Origin: a bacterium
GTDB taxonomy: Bacteria > JAMCPX01
Direction: 5' to 3'
Assembly (NCBI GenBank): GCA_021787665.1
Contig: JAJYLN010000031.1
Location: 1 to 16,423, forward strand
Length of the DNA: 16,423 nucleotides
The notes under the pieces were generated by a model that saw only the letters and a list, made by a program, of their open reading frames with translations, made no database searches and had not been told where the DNA came from. Below, one piece after another: positions 1-6,461 of the stretch (its first letter is position 1; the number at the start of each line of letters is the position of its first letter). A program made the translations under genes and the position numbers.

Positions 1-1
1 T

Positions 2-118
2 AGCGAATCGGGTGTAACACAGGCGAGCAAGAGATTTGGGGTTGAGGTGGCGAATGATAAGAAACTCGAACATAAGATAGAAATTATCCGCACCAAGCTA
101 AGATTGTCAAATGTGTAG
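2..118 (+). pseudogene. RAYT-like transposase, C-terminal fragment
   Basis: The frame is open from the window edge to TAG at 116-118. It encodes 38 residues containing GVTQASKRFG and ending KLRLSNV. This is the familiar C-terminal end of REP-associated (RAYT/Y1) transposases: a helix-turn-helix-like GVTQAS segment, a charged helix (DKKLEHKIE) and a short LSNV tail. The HUH catalytic half lies outside the window or is missing, so the gene may be whole upstream. The piece runs directly into a second, oppositely oriented transposase fragment at about 138, so the area is a scar of repeated transposition. The family call is from memory of the motif pattern. Confidence 0.6.
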
Positions 119-515
119 CCCTGACCCTGATTCTTCCCCGTACGGGGTTTACTACCACATAGCGGCTCACTTCAAGAAGATGACTGTCTTTTTGTATCAG
201 TATCGCTTTATATCTTCCCTGAAACAGGTGACCCACACGCTTGTGCAGTCTGTTGAATGCCTGGGTATAGACACCGTTGAGCTGTCGCATCCCCTCTGAG
301 ATATTACCATCCGGGGTTTCAATCAGCAGATGATAATGGTTGTCCATGAGACAATATGCATGACACAACCGGTGATATCATTTGACCGTCTGAGCCAGGA
401 TATTCAGAAACAGTGCTCTGTCGGAATCGTTTCTACATATTGCTTTTTTCTCATTGCCGCGACCTGTAACATGGTACACTGCAAAAGGATATTCTATGCG
501 TAAAGGCCTTGCCAT
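84..515 (-). pseudogene. RAYT-like (Y1/HUH) transposase, N-terminal part, disrupted
   Basis: Reading from ATG at 515 the product begins MARPLRIEYPFAVYHVTGRG, the standard start of RAYT-type Y1 transposases. It continues through CLMDNHYHLL with the HxH metal-binding motif and through GHLFQGRYKAIL and SRYVVVNPVR. Two lesions are visible. An in-frame TGA at 378-380 falls just before YHRLCHAYCLMDNHYH, where relatives usually carry Trp or another residue. Family similarity then stops after NPVR (about 138), replaced by an unrelated tail ending at 84. The C-terminal portion that should follow is absent. It is very probably inactive. A shorter TTG-started frame exists from 368 but would lack the N-terminal strand. 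Confidence 0.75.
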
Positions 516-975
516 ACAGTATTGTTACCAAGAAGGACAGGGAATGTCAATAATAAAGATAAGTATCATAAAATTCCCTTGAATAGATATTATTTTCAAG
601 TAAGCAATATTTAAACCCCTTAAGTCAGTATCAAGGCTTGAACTGATAAGCTCTATCTCATGTCTCTAAGAAGACAGTATCTTTGAATTCAATATTTGTA
701 AACGTAAGGAATATTTAGACACCTTAAGTCAATATCAATGCTTTAACTGATAAGCTCTATCCTATATCTTAAAGAAGACAGTATCCTTAAGTTCTATGTT
801 TATTAATGTAAGGAATATTCAGAAACCTTAACTTAGTATCAATACTTGAACTGATAAGCTCTATCTTATGTCTTAAAGAAGATAGTATCTTCGAACTCAA
901 TGTTTGTAGATGTAAGGAATATTCAATAGTTGACTATTGCAAAGTACCGATTACCTTTGGGGCGAGGTAAGTATC
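516..975. other. Gene-free AT-rich stretch with repeat array
   Basis: No convincing coding frame lies between the disrupted transposase and the winged-helix gene. The stretch is visibly AT-rich. Its main content is the 104-bp tandem array at 600-911, described separately. The part at 516-599 shows no feature I can name. The part after the array (912-975) begins a fourth repeat copy and then becomes the 5' region of the downstream gene. Confidence 0.7.
600..925. repeat. Three tandem 104-bp direct repeats plus a partial fourth
   Basis: Units begin with GTAAGSAATATT at 600, 704, 808 and 912, giving a period of exactly 104 bp three times. The fourth copy is lost after about 14 bases. The best conserved block in each unit includes AACTGATAAGCTCTATC followed by a TCT(T/C)(A/T)AAGAAGA(C/T)AGTATC segment. 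Copies differ by scattered substitutions but not by length. Each unit carries small dyads. In the third unit GAAGATA-G-TATCTTC is perfect and CTATCTT is repeated inverted as AAGATAG. In units 1 and 2 these are imperfect, and changes are not compensatory, which favours protein binding over RNA structure. The array ends about 50 bp before a small winged-helix gene. Confidence 0.9.
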
Positions 976-1236
976 ATGTGGGAACAGCCTTATAACACAT
1001 ATAAAGTTTTAGAGGCACTTGCTGACAGTGATCAGGATAGAATGACAGTAAACGATCTTGCTGATGCGCTCGATTTGTCTATTCAGCAGATAAGCAGGGC
1101 GGTACATAACCTATTCCACTATCATTGGCTATATCGTAGACGGGTACGCTGTAGTCATCATGCTAAAGGCTGGGTGTTCGGATACAAAATCAATGCCAGG
1201 GGCATGAAATACCTGGATTATAAAAGAGAGTCTTGA
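976..1236 (+). CDS. Small winged-helix DNA-binding protein
   Basis: This 86-residue protein looks like a single winged-helix domain. A first helix (YNTYKVLEALADS) is followed by VNDLADALDLSIQQISRAVHNL, which reads as a classic helix-turn-helix with SIQQISRAVHNL as recognition helix. Basic residues come next (YRRRVRCSHH), then a wing strand and RGMKYLDYKRES at the end. I chose ATG 976 because GAGG lies about 9 bases upstream. A longer TTG start at 937 has no good ribosome site. The fold resembles MarR- or ArsR-size regulators, but I cannot place the family. The position directly after the 104-bp repeats suggests it binds them. The last 15 codons recur in degraded form at 16198-16245. Confidence 0.7.
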   Translation: MWEQPYNTYKVLEALADSDQDRMTVNDLADALDLSIQQISRAVHNLFHYHWLYRRRVRCSHHAKGWVFGYKINARGMKYLDYKRES

Positions 1237-1253
1237 TTTACTATCGTTTTTAT

Positions 1254-2468
1254 CTAACGATGTTCAAATGGCTTGATTAAATCCATTTGTTTAAGAAATT
1301 CCTCTCTTGATAAAATATTAAAATAATATTCAGTTTTTATCGTCCCCTGTCTGTATAATAGATCGAGCTTCCAATCTCTGAATGCATTATAAAACATGAC
1401 ATAGTATTTATTTATAGTATTATGATGCACGACCTGAAGAAATATGTTCTTATATTCTTTCCTGTCAGGTGTTTTTCTCTGGTGAGCAAATCTGTCAAAT
1501 TGGTTTTCAATATCGGATTTTTTTATGTTGCAATCGTTCATAGTACAAAAATCTTCTGTTATCGCTATAATCGACGGCAGCCATTTATCTTGCAGAACAG
1601 TACAATATTGGACTGCATAAGCATACAAACCGCCCATAAAGTATTCTACGTTTAAAGGTATACGGGGTTTTCTCCATCTTACAAAAGAACACTCTGTAAA
1701 TGGCGATTGATAGATTTCAATATGGGGTTGCAATTGTTTTTTCAATATTTTTTGGAGCGCATCCTGTGCATGTTTAATATATTCGTTGCTCACCGTATAA
1801 ATATATCCTTGTGTTCCTTCATGCTCAAACGACACCTGTTGTTTCTCTGAATATTTTTTCACAACAAGCATCTCTATTGGCAATGATGGTGCTGCCAGCT
1901 CTAATGTACATTCAGTCATAAATGCAAAAAATGGCACAGGTTTTAATTCAAGATTTGAATCAATCTTTATGAAGGGGTTCCCTGAAATCTGATTCTTTAT
2001 CTCCTGTATTTGATAATATGCGGCGAAGGCTTGTTTTATCCGCTCTTGATCATCGATAGTTGATTGAGCAGGCTCATGCCATTTATTAAACAGGCATATA
2101 AATAAAAAGCCGGCATAGTCTGCAAGATGTTTATAATCTAAATCCGGTTGACTGGGGTCATAATCTGAATCTTCAAAACCGGGTTTTATATTTTGCAATT
2201 GTTTGAATGGCTGGCTATTTACAAATCCATCGAGATGATGTGCGTATTCTGTGATCTTTCTATTTTTACTTATTGATTCAATATATTCTTGCCACTTGAT
2301 CGATGGCTGAATCGGGTCTGGATACGGAGGGGCTATCGTTTCAATGATTCTTCTATTCTCTTTCGAGAGTGTCGTTCCGCCCATCCTGTAGATCGTGGTT
2401 TGAATCTCCCGGATTATATGTAACCTTTGTTCGCCTTTTTCACGATTTTTCATACAAAGTATCAACAC
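1254..2468 (-). CDS. Hypothetical protein, 404 residues, unrecognised
   Basis: The frame is long, open and AT-rich, lies on the minus strand, and I cannot assign it to a family. No signal peptide, membrane segment, Walker box, HTH or nuclease motif stands out. It is a mixed soluble sequence with aromatic-rich stretches (for example YYVMFYNAFRDWKLDLLYRQ) and acidic linkers (FEDSDYDPSQPDLDY). The start is uncertain. GTG 2468 and ATG 2453 are in frame without a good ribosome site, and another ATG at about 2483 is out of frame. It ends 18 bp from the convergent winged-helix gene and diverges from the methyltransferase at 2611. Its cargo position in a mobile element makes an accessory role likely, but no function is supported. 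Confidence 0.65.
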   Translation of the reverse strand: MLILCMKNREKGEQRLHIIREIQTTIYRMGGTTLSKENRRIIETIAPPYPDPIQPSIKWQEYIESISKNRKITEYAHHLDGFVNSQPFKQLQNIKPGFEDSDYDPSQPDLDYKHLADYAGFLFICLFNKWHEPAQSTIDDQERIKQAFAAYYQIQEIKNQISGNPFIKIDSNLELKPVPFFAFMTECTLELAAPSLPIEMLVVKKYSEKQQVSFEHEGTQGYIYTVSNEYIKHAQDALQKILKKQLQPHIEIYQSPFTECSFVRWRKPRIPLNVEYFMGGLYAYAVQYCTVLQDKWLPSIIAITEDFCTMNDCNIKKSDIENQFDRFAHQRKTPDRKEYKNIFLQVVHHNTINKYYVMFYNAFRDWKLDLLYRQGTIKTEYYFNILSREEFLKQMDLIKPFEHR

Positions 2469-2587
2469 TTTTTGACATTGTTATTTTACCCATTCTCCCA
2501 CTTAAAAATACAGAATTACAGCAACTTACATCTGCAAAGTAGTTTAGCATGTTTGCTTCAAAAAGCAACCACTACGAAGATGAAGCC

Positions 2588-2601
2588 ACGGGCAAGCCCG
2601 T
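2588..2601. promoter_or_regulatory. Short dyad just upstream of the methyltransferase start
   Basis: ACGGGC-AA-GCCCGT forms a perfect 6-bp dyad ending 10 bp before the methyltransferase ATG. The GC-rich dyad stands out in an AT-rich divergent spacer of 142 bp. It could be an operator or a small hairpin at the ribosome entry site. It also lies inside a 12-codon frame (2580-2618) whose stop overlaps the methyltransferase start. No role is shown. Confidence 0.35.
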
Positions 2602-2610
2602 ATAAAACAA

Positions 2611-3726
2611 ATGGGTAATTTAGAATTAGTAAAAAAGGATAAAATATATCTTCTCAACTGGGAAGCCGCCAAGGCAGCAGTTGAGAAGTGTACCCATATC
2701 GACGAAGCAAAGAAAATACGGGATCAGGCGGAAGCATTAAAAGCTTATATAAAACAAGCCAGGGAAGGTTTGGAGATCCAAAATAAGGTCGCCGAGATCA
2801 AGATCCGGGCAGAGCGGCGGATCGGAAAGCTGTCCAAGGAATTACCCACCCACGAACATAGATTGGCTCAGGCGGGACACGATGACCCGCCTGTAACAAC
2901 AAAGACGAATGTGCTTAAAGCGCTCGGTATAAAAAGACGGGTTGCCAATCGTTATGAAACCATAGCAGACATACCGGACAATATGTTTGAAGAAACGATT
3001 GGAACAATCAAGAATCGTCATGAAGAGCTTACAACCTCATGTTTATACAAAGCAGCCAAAGAATTCCATCATCAAGCAGAAATCGAGATACAGAAAGAGA
3101 AATTAAGGAAGATCTCTGATAGCGACTGCATTCCTGTATTGAAACACTGCGACTTCAGGAAATTCATGAAGACGCTGCCGGAAAATTCCATCGATCTTGT
3201 TTTGACTGATCCGCCATACGGGAAAGAATATATCCCTCTACTGTCCGATCTTGCACGAGAAGCCAGGAGATTATTAAAGCCAAGCAGTTTCCTGATATTC
3301 TATTATGGGAATCTTTTTTTACCGCAAGCATTAAACTCCATATCGCAATATTTGGAATATTACTACAGCGGATTCCTGTATCATAAAGGTCCAACTAGGC
3401 CGGATTATTCAGTCAATATGTGGACTCGAGGCAAACCGATACTGTTTTTCTTCAAGCCCCCCTTAAAAAAACAGGACACATGGATTGAAAATGTTTTTGT
3501 CAGTGAGGCACCAAATAAAATCCTTCATGAATGGGGGCAATCAGAACCGACCTTCATAAAGCTGATAGAGGCATTTACCGCGCCAGGAGACACGGTGCTT
3601 GATCCCATGATGGGCGGCGGCACGACAATCTCCGCATGCATAAAATCAAAGCGTAAATCCATTGGGTTTGAAATCGACAAGGACCATTTTAATGAAGTGA
3701 TGAATCTTTACGGCAGGGCACTATGA
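2611..3726 (+). CDS. Phage-type DNA N6-adenine/N4-cytosine methyltransferase
   Basis: The protein has 371 residues. The C-terminal half is a beta-type amino-methyltransferase (N6_N4_Mtase): catalytic DPPY at 200-203 (LVLTDPPYGKEY), then the SAM-binding motif DPMMGGGTT at about 331-339 and GFEID at 352-356. Catalysis before SAM motif is the beta-class order. The N-terminal 170 residues are highly charged, helical and probably coiled-coil, and they precede the catalytic domain as in many phage- and element-encoded orphan methyltransferases. No restriction gene is recognisable nearby. The unknown gene at 1254-2468 diverges from it and the 64-residue gene overlaps its stop by 4 bp (ATGA). No clear ribosome site precedes ATG 2611. 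The target site cannot be read from sequence. Confidence 0.85.
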   Translation: MGNLELVKKDKIYLLNWEAAKAAVEKCTHIDEAKKIRDQAEALKAYIKQAREGLEIQNKVAEIKIRAERRIGKLSKELPTHEHRLAQAGHDDPPVTTKTNVLKALGIKRRVANRYETIADIPDNMFEETIGTIKNRHEELTTSCLYKAAKEFHHQAEIEIQKEKLRKISDSDCIPVLKHCDFRKFMKTLPENSIDLVLTDPPYGKEYIPLLSDLAREARRLLKPSSFLIFYYGNLFLPQALNSISQYLEYYYSGFLYHKGPTRPDYSVNMWTRGKPILFFFKPPLKKQDTWIENVFVSEAPNKILHEWGQSEPTFIKLIEAFTAPGDTVLDPMMGGGTTISACIKSKRKSIGFEIDKDHFNEVMNLYGRAL

Positions 3727-3917
3727 CAGTTCTATCCAAAGAGCAGATTGAAAAATTCAAGTCACTCTATAAAAAGCGTTTTGGGAAAGACATAAGTGAT
3801 GCCGAGGCTTATGAGTCCGGAATAAAGCTGCTGCGACTCGTGGAGCTGACCTATAAACCGATGACTGAAGCTGAATATAAAAAATTCAAACAAGAGCAAG
3901 AGGAGAAAAAGCCTTGA
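3723..3917 (+). CDS. 64-residue recombinase-associated hypothetical protein
   Basis: ATG 3723 overlaps the methyltransferase stop (ATGA), implying translational coupling, and the gene ends 35 bp before the recombinase. The product is small, lysine- and glutamate-rich and probably helical. It contains LYKKRFGKDISDAEAYESG then LLRLVELTYKPMTEAEYKKF. I recall similar short proteins lying just upstream of serine recombinases in other integrated elements, but I cannot name a domain. Size and position would fit a recombination directionality factor or a small regulator. That is inference only. No HTH, zinc ligands or membrane segment is visible. Confidence 0.7.
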   Translation: MTVLSKEQIEKFKSLYKKRFGKDISDAEAYESGIKLLRLVELTYKPMTEAEYKKFKQEQEEKKP

Positions 3918-3952
3918 CTTTAAACAAAAACTGCGGTGGGGGGTGATGTAAG

Positions 3953-5620
3953 GTGAGTATGATACAGCCTACTGTAAAAAACATTAGGTATTTCCTCTAT
4001 GCGAGGAAGTCCTCGGAGAGTGAGGACAGGCAGGTCCAGTCCATAGATGACCAGATAAACCGCCTGCAGGAGCTTGCGAGGGACCTTAACCTGAACGTGA
4101 GGGAAGTCTACACAGAATCGAAGTCTGCGAAAATGCCCAATAACCGCCCAAAGTTTACCGAGATGATGGAACGCATCCAAAAAGGCGAGGCCGACGGCAT
4201 CTTATGCTGGCAGTTAAACAGATTGACCCGTAACCCCGTGGACAGTGGCACCCTGAGCTGGCTATTGCAACAAGGCATAATTAAGATAATCCAAACTATA
4301 GACAGGCCATACCTCCCTGACGACAATGTTTTGCTCTTCAACGTGGAGACTGGAATGGCCAATCAGTACATCCTTGACCTGCGAAAGAACTGCATGAGGG
4401 GACTTTTGAGCAAATTGCAGAAAGGGTGGCTGCCCAATTATGCGCCCCTTGGGTATTTGAATGACAAAGAAGAGAAAACAATTATCGAGGACCCGGAGCG
4501 TTTTAACATAATCAGGAAAATGTGGGATTTGATGCTTACCGGGAATTATACACCGCCAAAGATACTCGAATTGGTCAATAACGCATGGGGCTTACGGACA
4601 AGGAAATCCAAGCATAGCGGAGGCAAAGAATTATCCAGGGCCGGGATCTACAGGATCTTCACGAACCTGTTTTACACGGGCATCATCGAGTGGGACGGCA
4701 AGCAGCATGAAGGCAAACACAAGCCTATGATCACTCTTGAAGAATATGACCGTGTCCAAACCCTTCTTGGCAGGAAAGGAAAACCAAGGCCCCAAACTCA
4801 TTCTTTTGCTTATACAGGCTTTATACGCTGCGGAGAGTGCGGCTGCCTCTATACCGCCGAGACCAAGAAAAAGCTCATTAAGGGTACAGGCGAAACAAGG
4901 GAATACACATATTACCACTGCACCAGAAAGAAGAAAACCGGATGTTCCCAGAGAAAGGTCATGAGAGTAGAGGAATTAGAGCAGCAGATCGAGCAGGAAT
5001 TGCAGAAATACACTATCCTGCCGGAGTTCCTTGACTGGGCTTTAGAATGCATAAACCAAAAAAACGACGCTGAAATAGAGGACAGGCGCAAGATCCACAA
5101 GATGCGGTCCAACTCATTGCTTGCAACTCAGAATGAATTGGATGAGCTCACTAGGATGAGATACCGCCAATTGATCGATGATGATACCTACATGAGAGAG
5201 CGGAACACCCTTCAGGCCAAGATTACGCGTTTAAAGGCACAATTACGGGAAACAGAGTCAAGGGCTGAGAAATGGTTGGAGCTGACGGAAAAGACCTTCC
5301 AATTTGCTACCTATGCACGCAAAGCGTTTATTACGGGAGACCTGCAGACCAAAAAGGAGATCCTGGCGGCTTTAGGTCAGAACGCGACTATAAAAGACAG
5401 GAAACTCTCTATCCAAGCGAATGCGTGGCTCCAGCCTATAGCAGACACCTACCCGGCCTTACAGGAAGAATATCTGAGGTTAGAACCATCGCAAATAGCT
5501 GCAAATAAAACTCAAACAGAGGCTATGGCAGCCGTCCGTCTACAATGGCGGAGAGGGTGGGATTCGAACCCACGTTCCCGGTTGCCCAGGATACCCGCTT
5601 TCGAGGCGGGCCCGTTATGA
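3953..5620 (+). CDS. Large serine recombinase (integrase) reading into tRNA-Ser
   Basis: It catalyses site-specific integration or excision of the element. The N-terminal resolvase domain shows YARKSSESEDRQ with the likely nucleophile Ser20 and the arginine motif LNRLTRN. It is followed by a recombinase domain (about 165-280), a zinc ribbon with Cys293, Cys296, Cys323 and Cys331, and a long charged coiled coil (about 365-450), the standard large-serine-recombinase order. GTG 3953 has GGGGGTGA upstream. ATG 3959, after AAGG, is an equally good start. Residues from about 532 on, including RRGWDSNPR, are the antisense of tRNA-Ser, so the last 20 or so residues depend on the integration site rather than on the element. 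The frame is otherwise intact and looks functional. Confidence 0.92.
   Translation: MSMIQPTVKNIRYFLYARKSSESEDRQVQSIDDQINRLQELARDLNLNVREVYTESKSAKMPNNRPKFTEMMERIQKGEADGILCWQLNRLTRNPVDSGTLSWLLQQGIIKIIQTIDRPYLPDDNVLLFNVETGMANQYILDLRKNCMRGLLSKLQKGWLPNYAPLGYLNDKEEKTIIEDPERFNIIRKMWDLMLTGNYTPPKILELVNNAWGLRTRKSKHSGGKELSRAGIYRIFTNLFYTGIIEWDGKQHEGKHKPMITLEEYDRVQTLLGRKGKPRPQTHSFAYTGFIRCGECGCLYTAETKKKLIKGTGETREYTYYHCTRKKKTGCSQRKVMRVEELEQQIEQELQKYTILPEFLDWALECINQKNDAEIEDRRKIHKMRSNSLLATQNELDELTRMRYRQLIDDDTYMRERNTLQAKITRLKAQLRETESRAEKWLELTEKTFQFATYARKAFITGDLQTKKEILAALGQNATIKDRKLSIQANAWLQPIADTYPALQEEYLRLEPSQIAANKTQTEAMAAVRLQWRRGWDSNPRSRLPRIPAFEAGPL
5546..5620. other. Putative attachment site at the tRNA-Ser 3' half
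   Basis: The recombinase gene continues without a break into the 3' end of tRNA-Ser, and base composition changes here from AT-richer cargo to GC-rich core. This is the usual appearance of one att junction of an element integrated at a tRNA 3' end. The exact crossover cannot be placed, because the second junction with its partial tRNA copy is not in the window. The 3' CCA (5546-5548) may come from either side. Confidence 0.5.
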
Positions 5621-5638
5621 CCACTTCGGTACCTCTCC
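5546..5638 (-). tRNA. tRNA-Ser(CGA)
   Basis: On the minus strand the 7-bp acceptor stem GGAGAGG/CCTCTCC closes a class-II tRNA. The anticodon stem CCCGC/GCGGG encloses loop CTCGAAA (anticodon CGA), a long variable arm follows, and the T arm is GTGGG-TTCGAAT-CCCAC. Discriminator G is at 5549 and CCA is encoded at 5546-5548. All arms pair well, so the gene appears functional despite the serine recombinase frame that overlaps its 3' part on the other strand. A strong promoter lies just upstream. Confidence 0.97.
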
Positions 5639-5646
5639 GGAGGGGC

Positions 5647-5675
5647 ATTATCGTACCATCCCGCGGCGAAGTCAA
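5647..5675 (-). promoter_or_regulatory. Sigma70-type promoter of tRNA-Ser
   Basis: On the minus strand TTGACT (5670-5675) is followed after 17 bp by GATAAT (5647-5652), each five of six to consensus. Transcription would start a few bases before the tRNA 5' end at 5638. Confidence 0.75.
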
Positions 5676-5695
5676 CTTAACTGGTCTGCCGGCCG

Positions 5696-5817
5696 GCTGC
5701 TTTATTATAGCAGCTCCATGATAACTTTTGCGATAAGCACCACATTGCTCATAGTGCTGCATATTCGTTCCGGTATTGATTTTTATCGGAATATGATTAC
5801 CTCTCCTATAGGGAGGT
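5696..5817 (+). promoter_or_regulatory. Structured leader with ribosome-site-sequestering hairpin
   Basis: Four inverted repeats follow one another ahead of the SnoaL-like gene. GCTGCT/AGCAGC lies at 5696-5714 and AGCAC/GTGCT at 5736-5758. ATATTC/GAATAT lies at 5761-5794, with an alternative pairing TTCCG/CGGAA inside it. ACCTCTC pairs with GGGAGGT at 5799-5817, with one G-U pair. The last hairpin buries the whole Shine-Dalgarno sequence GGGAGGT (5811-5817). This would suit translational control by temperature, a ligand or a protein, but no known riboswitch class is recognised. The first dyad also contains TATAAT on the minus strand. Confidence 0.45.
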
Positions 5818-5824
5818 GAAGAGT

Positions 5825-6355
5825 ATGGCAAGGTCAACAGCTATCCACAGAAGCTCATCGCCCCACAAGGTGATGGCCCTCCGCAAAGGAACGGTCGTAC
5901 CAATCAGGAGCAGGTTGCCGAAAGAGATCCCGGAAGCCAATCTTGCACGTTTTGACGAGCTCGAGTTCAAAGGCCTGAACAAGCAGGATTGGGACCTCTA
6001 CCGGGAGATCTTCTTACCGGACGTTCTTGTCACGTATCCGGACGGACGAAAGATCACGGGGATCGAGGCCGACATCAAGGATCTCAAAGGCATGTTTGCT
6101 GCCTTCCCTGATTTCAGGATAACGGAGCATTCCGTGCGCATAGGGGCCGGCGAGTGGACCTCGGTGACAGGGATCTGCGAGGGCACGTTCTCAGGCACCA
6201 TGGTGTTGCCGGACGGCTCTTCAATAGCGCCAAACGGGAAGAGCTTCAGGATCGGCATGTGCACCGTCGCACGTTGGAAGGACGGAAGGATTGTCGAGGA
6301 GCTGCTCTTCTGGGACGGCCGCGAGTACATGAGGCAGCTCGGTCTTTCGAAATAG
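5825..6355 (+). CDS. SnoaL-like (NTF2-fold) ester cyclase family protein
   Basis: The protein has 176 residues. A basic N-terminal extension of about 45 residues (MARSTAIHRSSSPHK...) precedes a single SnoaL-like alpha+beta barrel. Visible family features are a first helix ending DLYREIFLPDVLVTYPDG, then GMFAAFPDFRITEHSVRIGAG, the strand VTGICEGTFSGTM, and the closing ARWKDGRIVEELLFWDGREYMRQLGL. This family includes polyketide cyclases and many uncharacterised small-molecule-binding proteins, so substrate and reaction cannot be assigned. ATG 5825 is preferred because GGGAGGTG lies 6-7 bases upstream. The GTG at 5816 would overlap that site. It stands alone between tRNA-Ser and the convergent Lrp gene. 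The ribosome site can be hidden by a hairpin. Confidence 0.8.
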   Translation: MARSTAIHRSSSPHKVMALRKGTVVPIRSRLPKEIPEANLARFDELEFKGLNKQDWDLYREIFLPDVLVTYPDGRKITGIEADIKDLKGMFAAFPDFRITEHSVRIGAGEWTSVTGICEGTFSGTMVLPDGSSIAPNGKSFRIGMCTVARWKDGRIVEELLFWDGREYMRQLGLSK

Positions 6356-6461
6356 CACGCCGACAAGGGGACAGCGCCCGTTTTCGCAGTACCGAAGTGT
6401 GGAAGAAGGAATGATAATGGTCGCTGTCCTCGTTTTCTCTCCTGCGGCTGTCGGGAGGACG

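Noticed and set aside
600-925. CRISPR array
   Set aside because: The 104-bp repeats are directly adjacent, without unique spacers, and there are no cas genes.
937-975. TTG-started N-terminal extension of the winged-helix protein
   Set aside because: No ribosome site precedes it, whereas GAGG precedes ATG 976, where the domain begins.
1243-1261. ATCGTT/AACGAT dyad between the winged-helix gene and the 404-residue gene, as a bidirectional terminator
   Set aside because: A 6-bp AT-rich stem with a 7-base loop overlapping a stop codon is too weak.
5523-5837. Minus-strand frame across tRNA-Ser and the following leader
   Set aside because: It spans the tRNA, its promoter and a non-coding leader, with no family features.
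6369-6429. Inverted repeat GGACAGCG / CGCTGTCC between the convergent SnoaL-like and Lrp genes, as a terminator
   Set aside because: The arms are only 8 bp and 45 bases apart with no T-run. It may be chance or a REP-like remnant, so it was not annotated.
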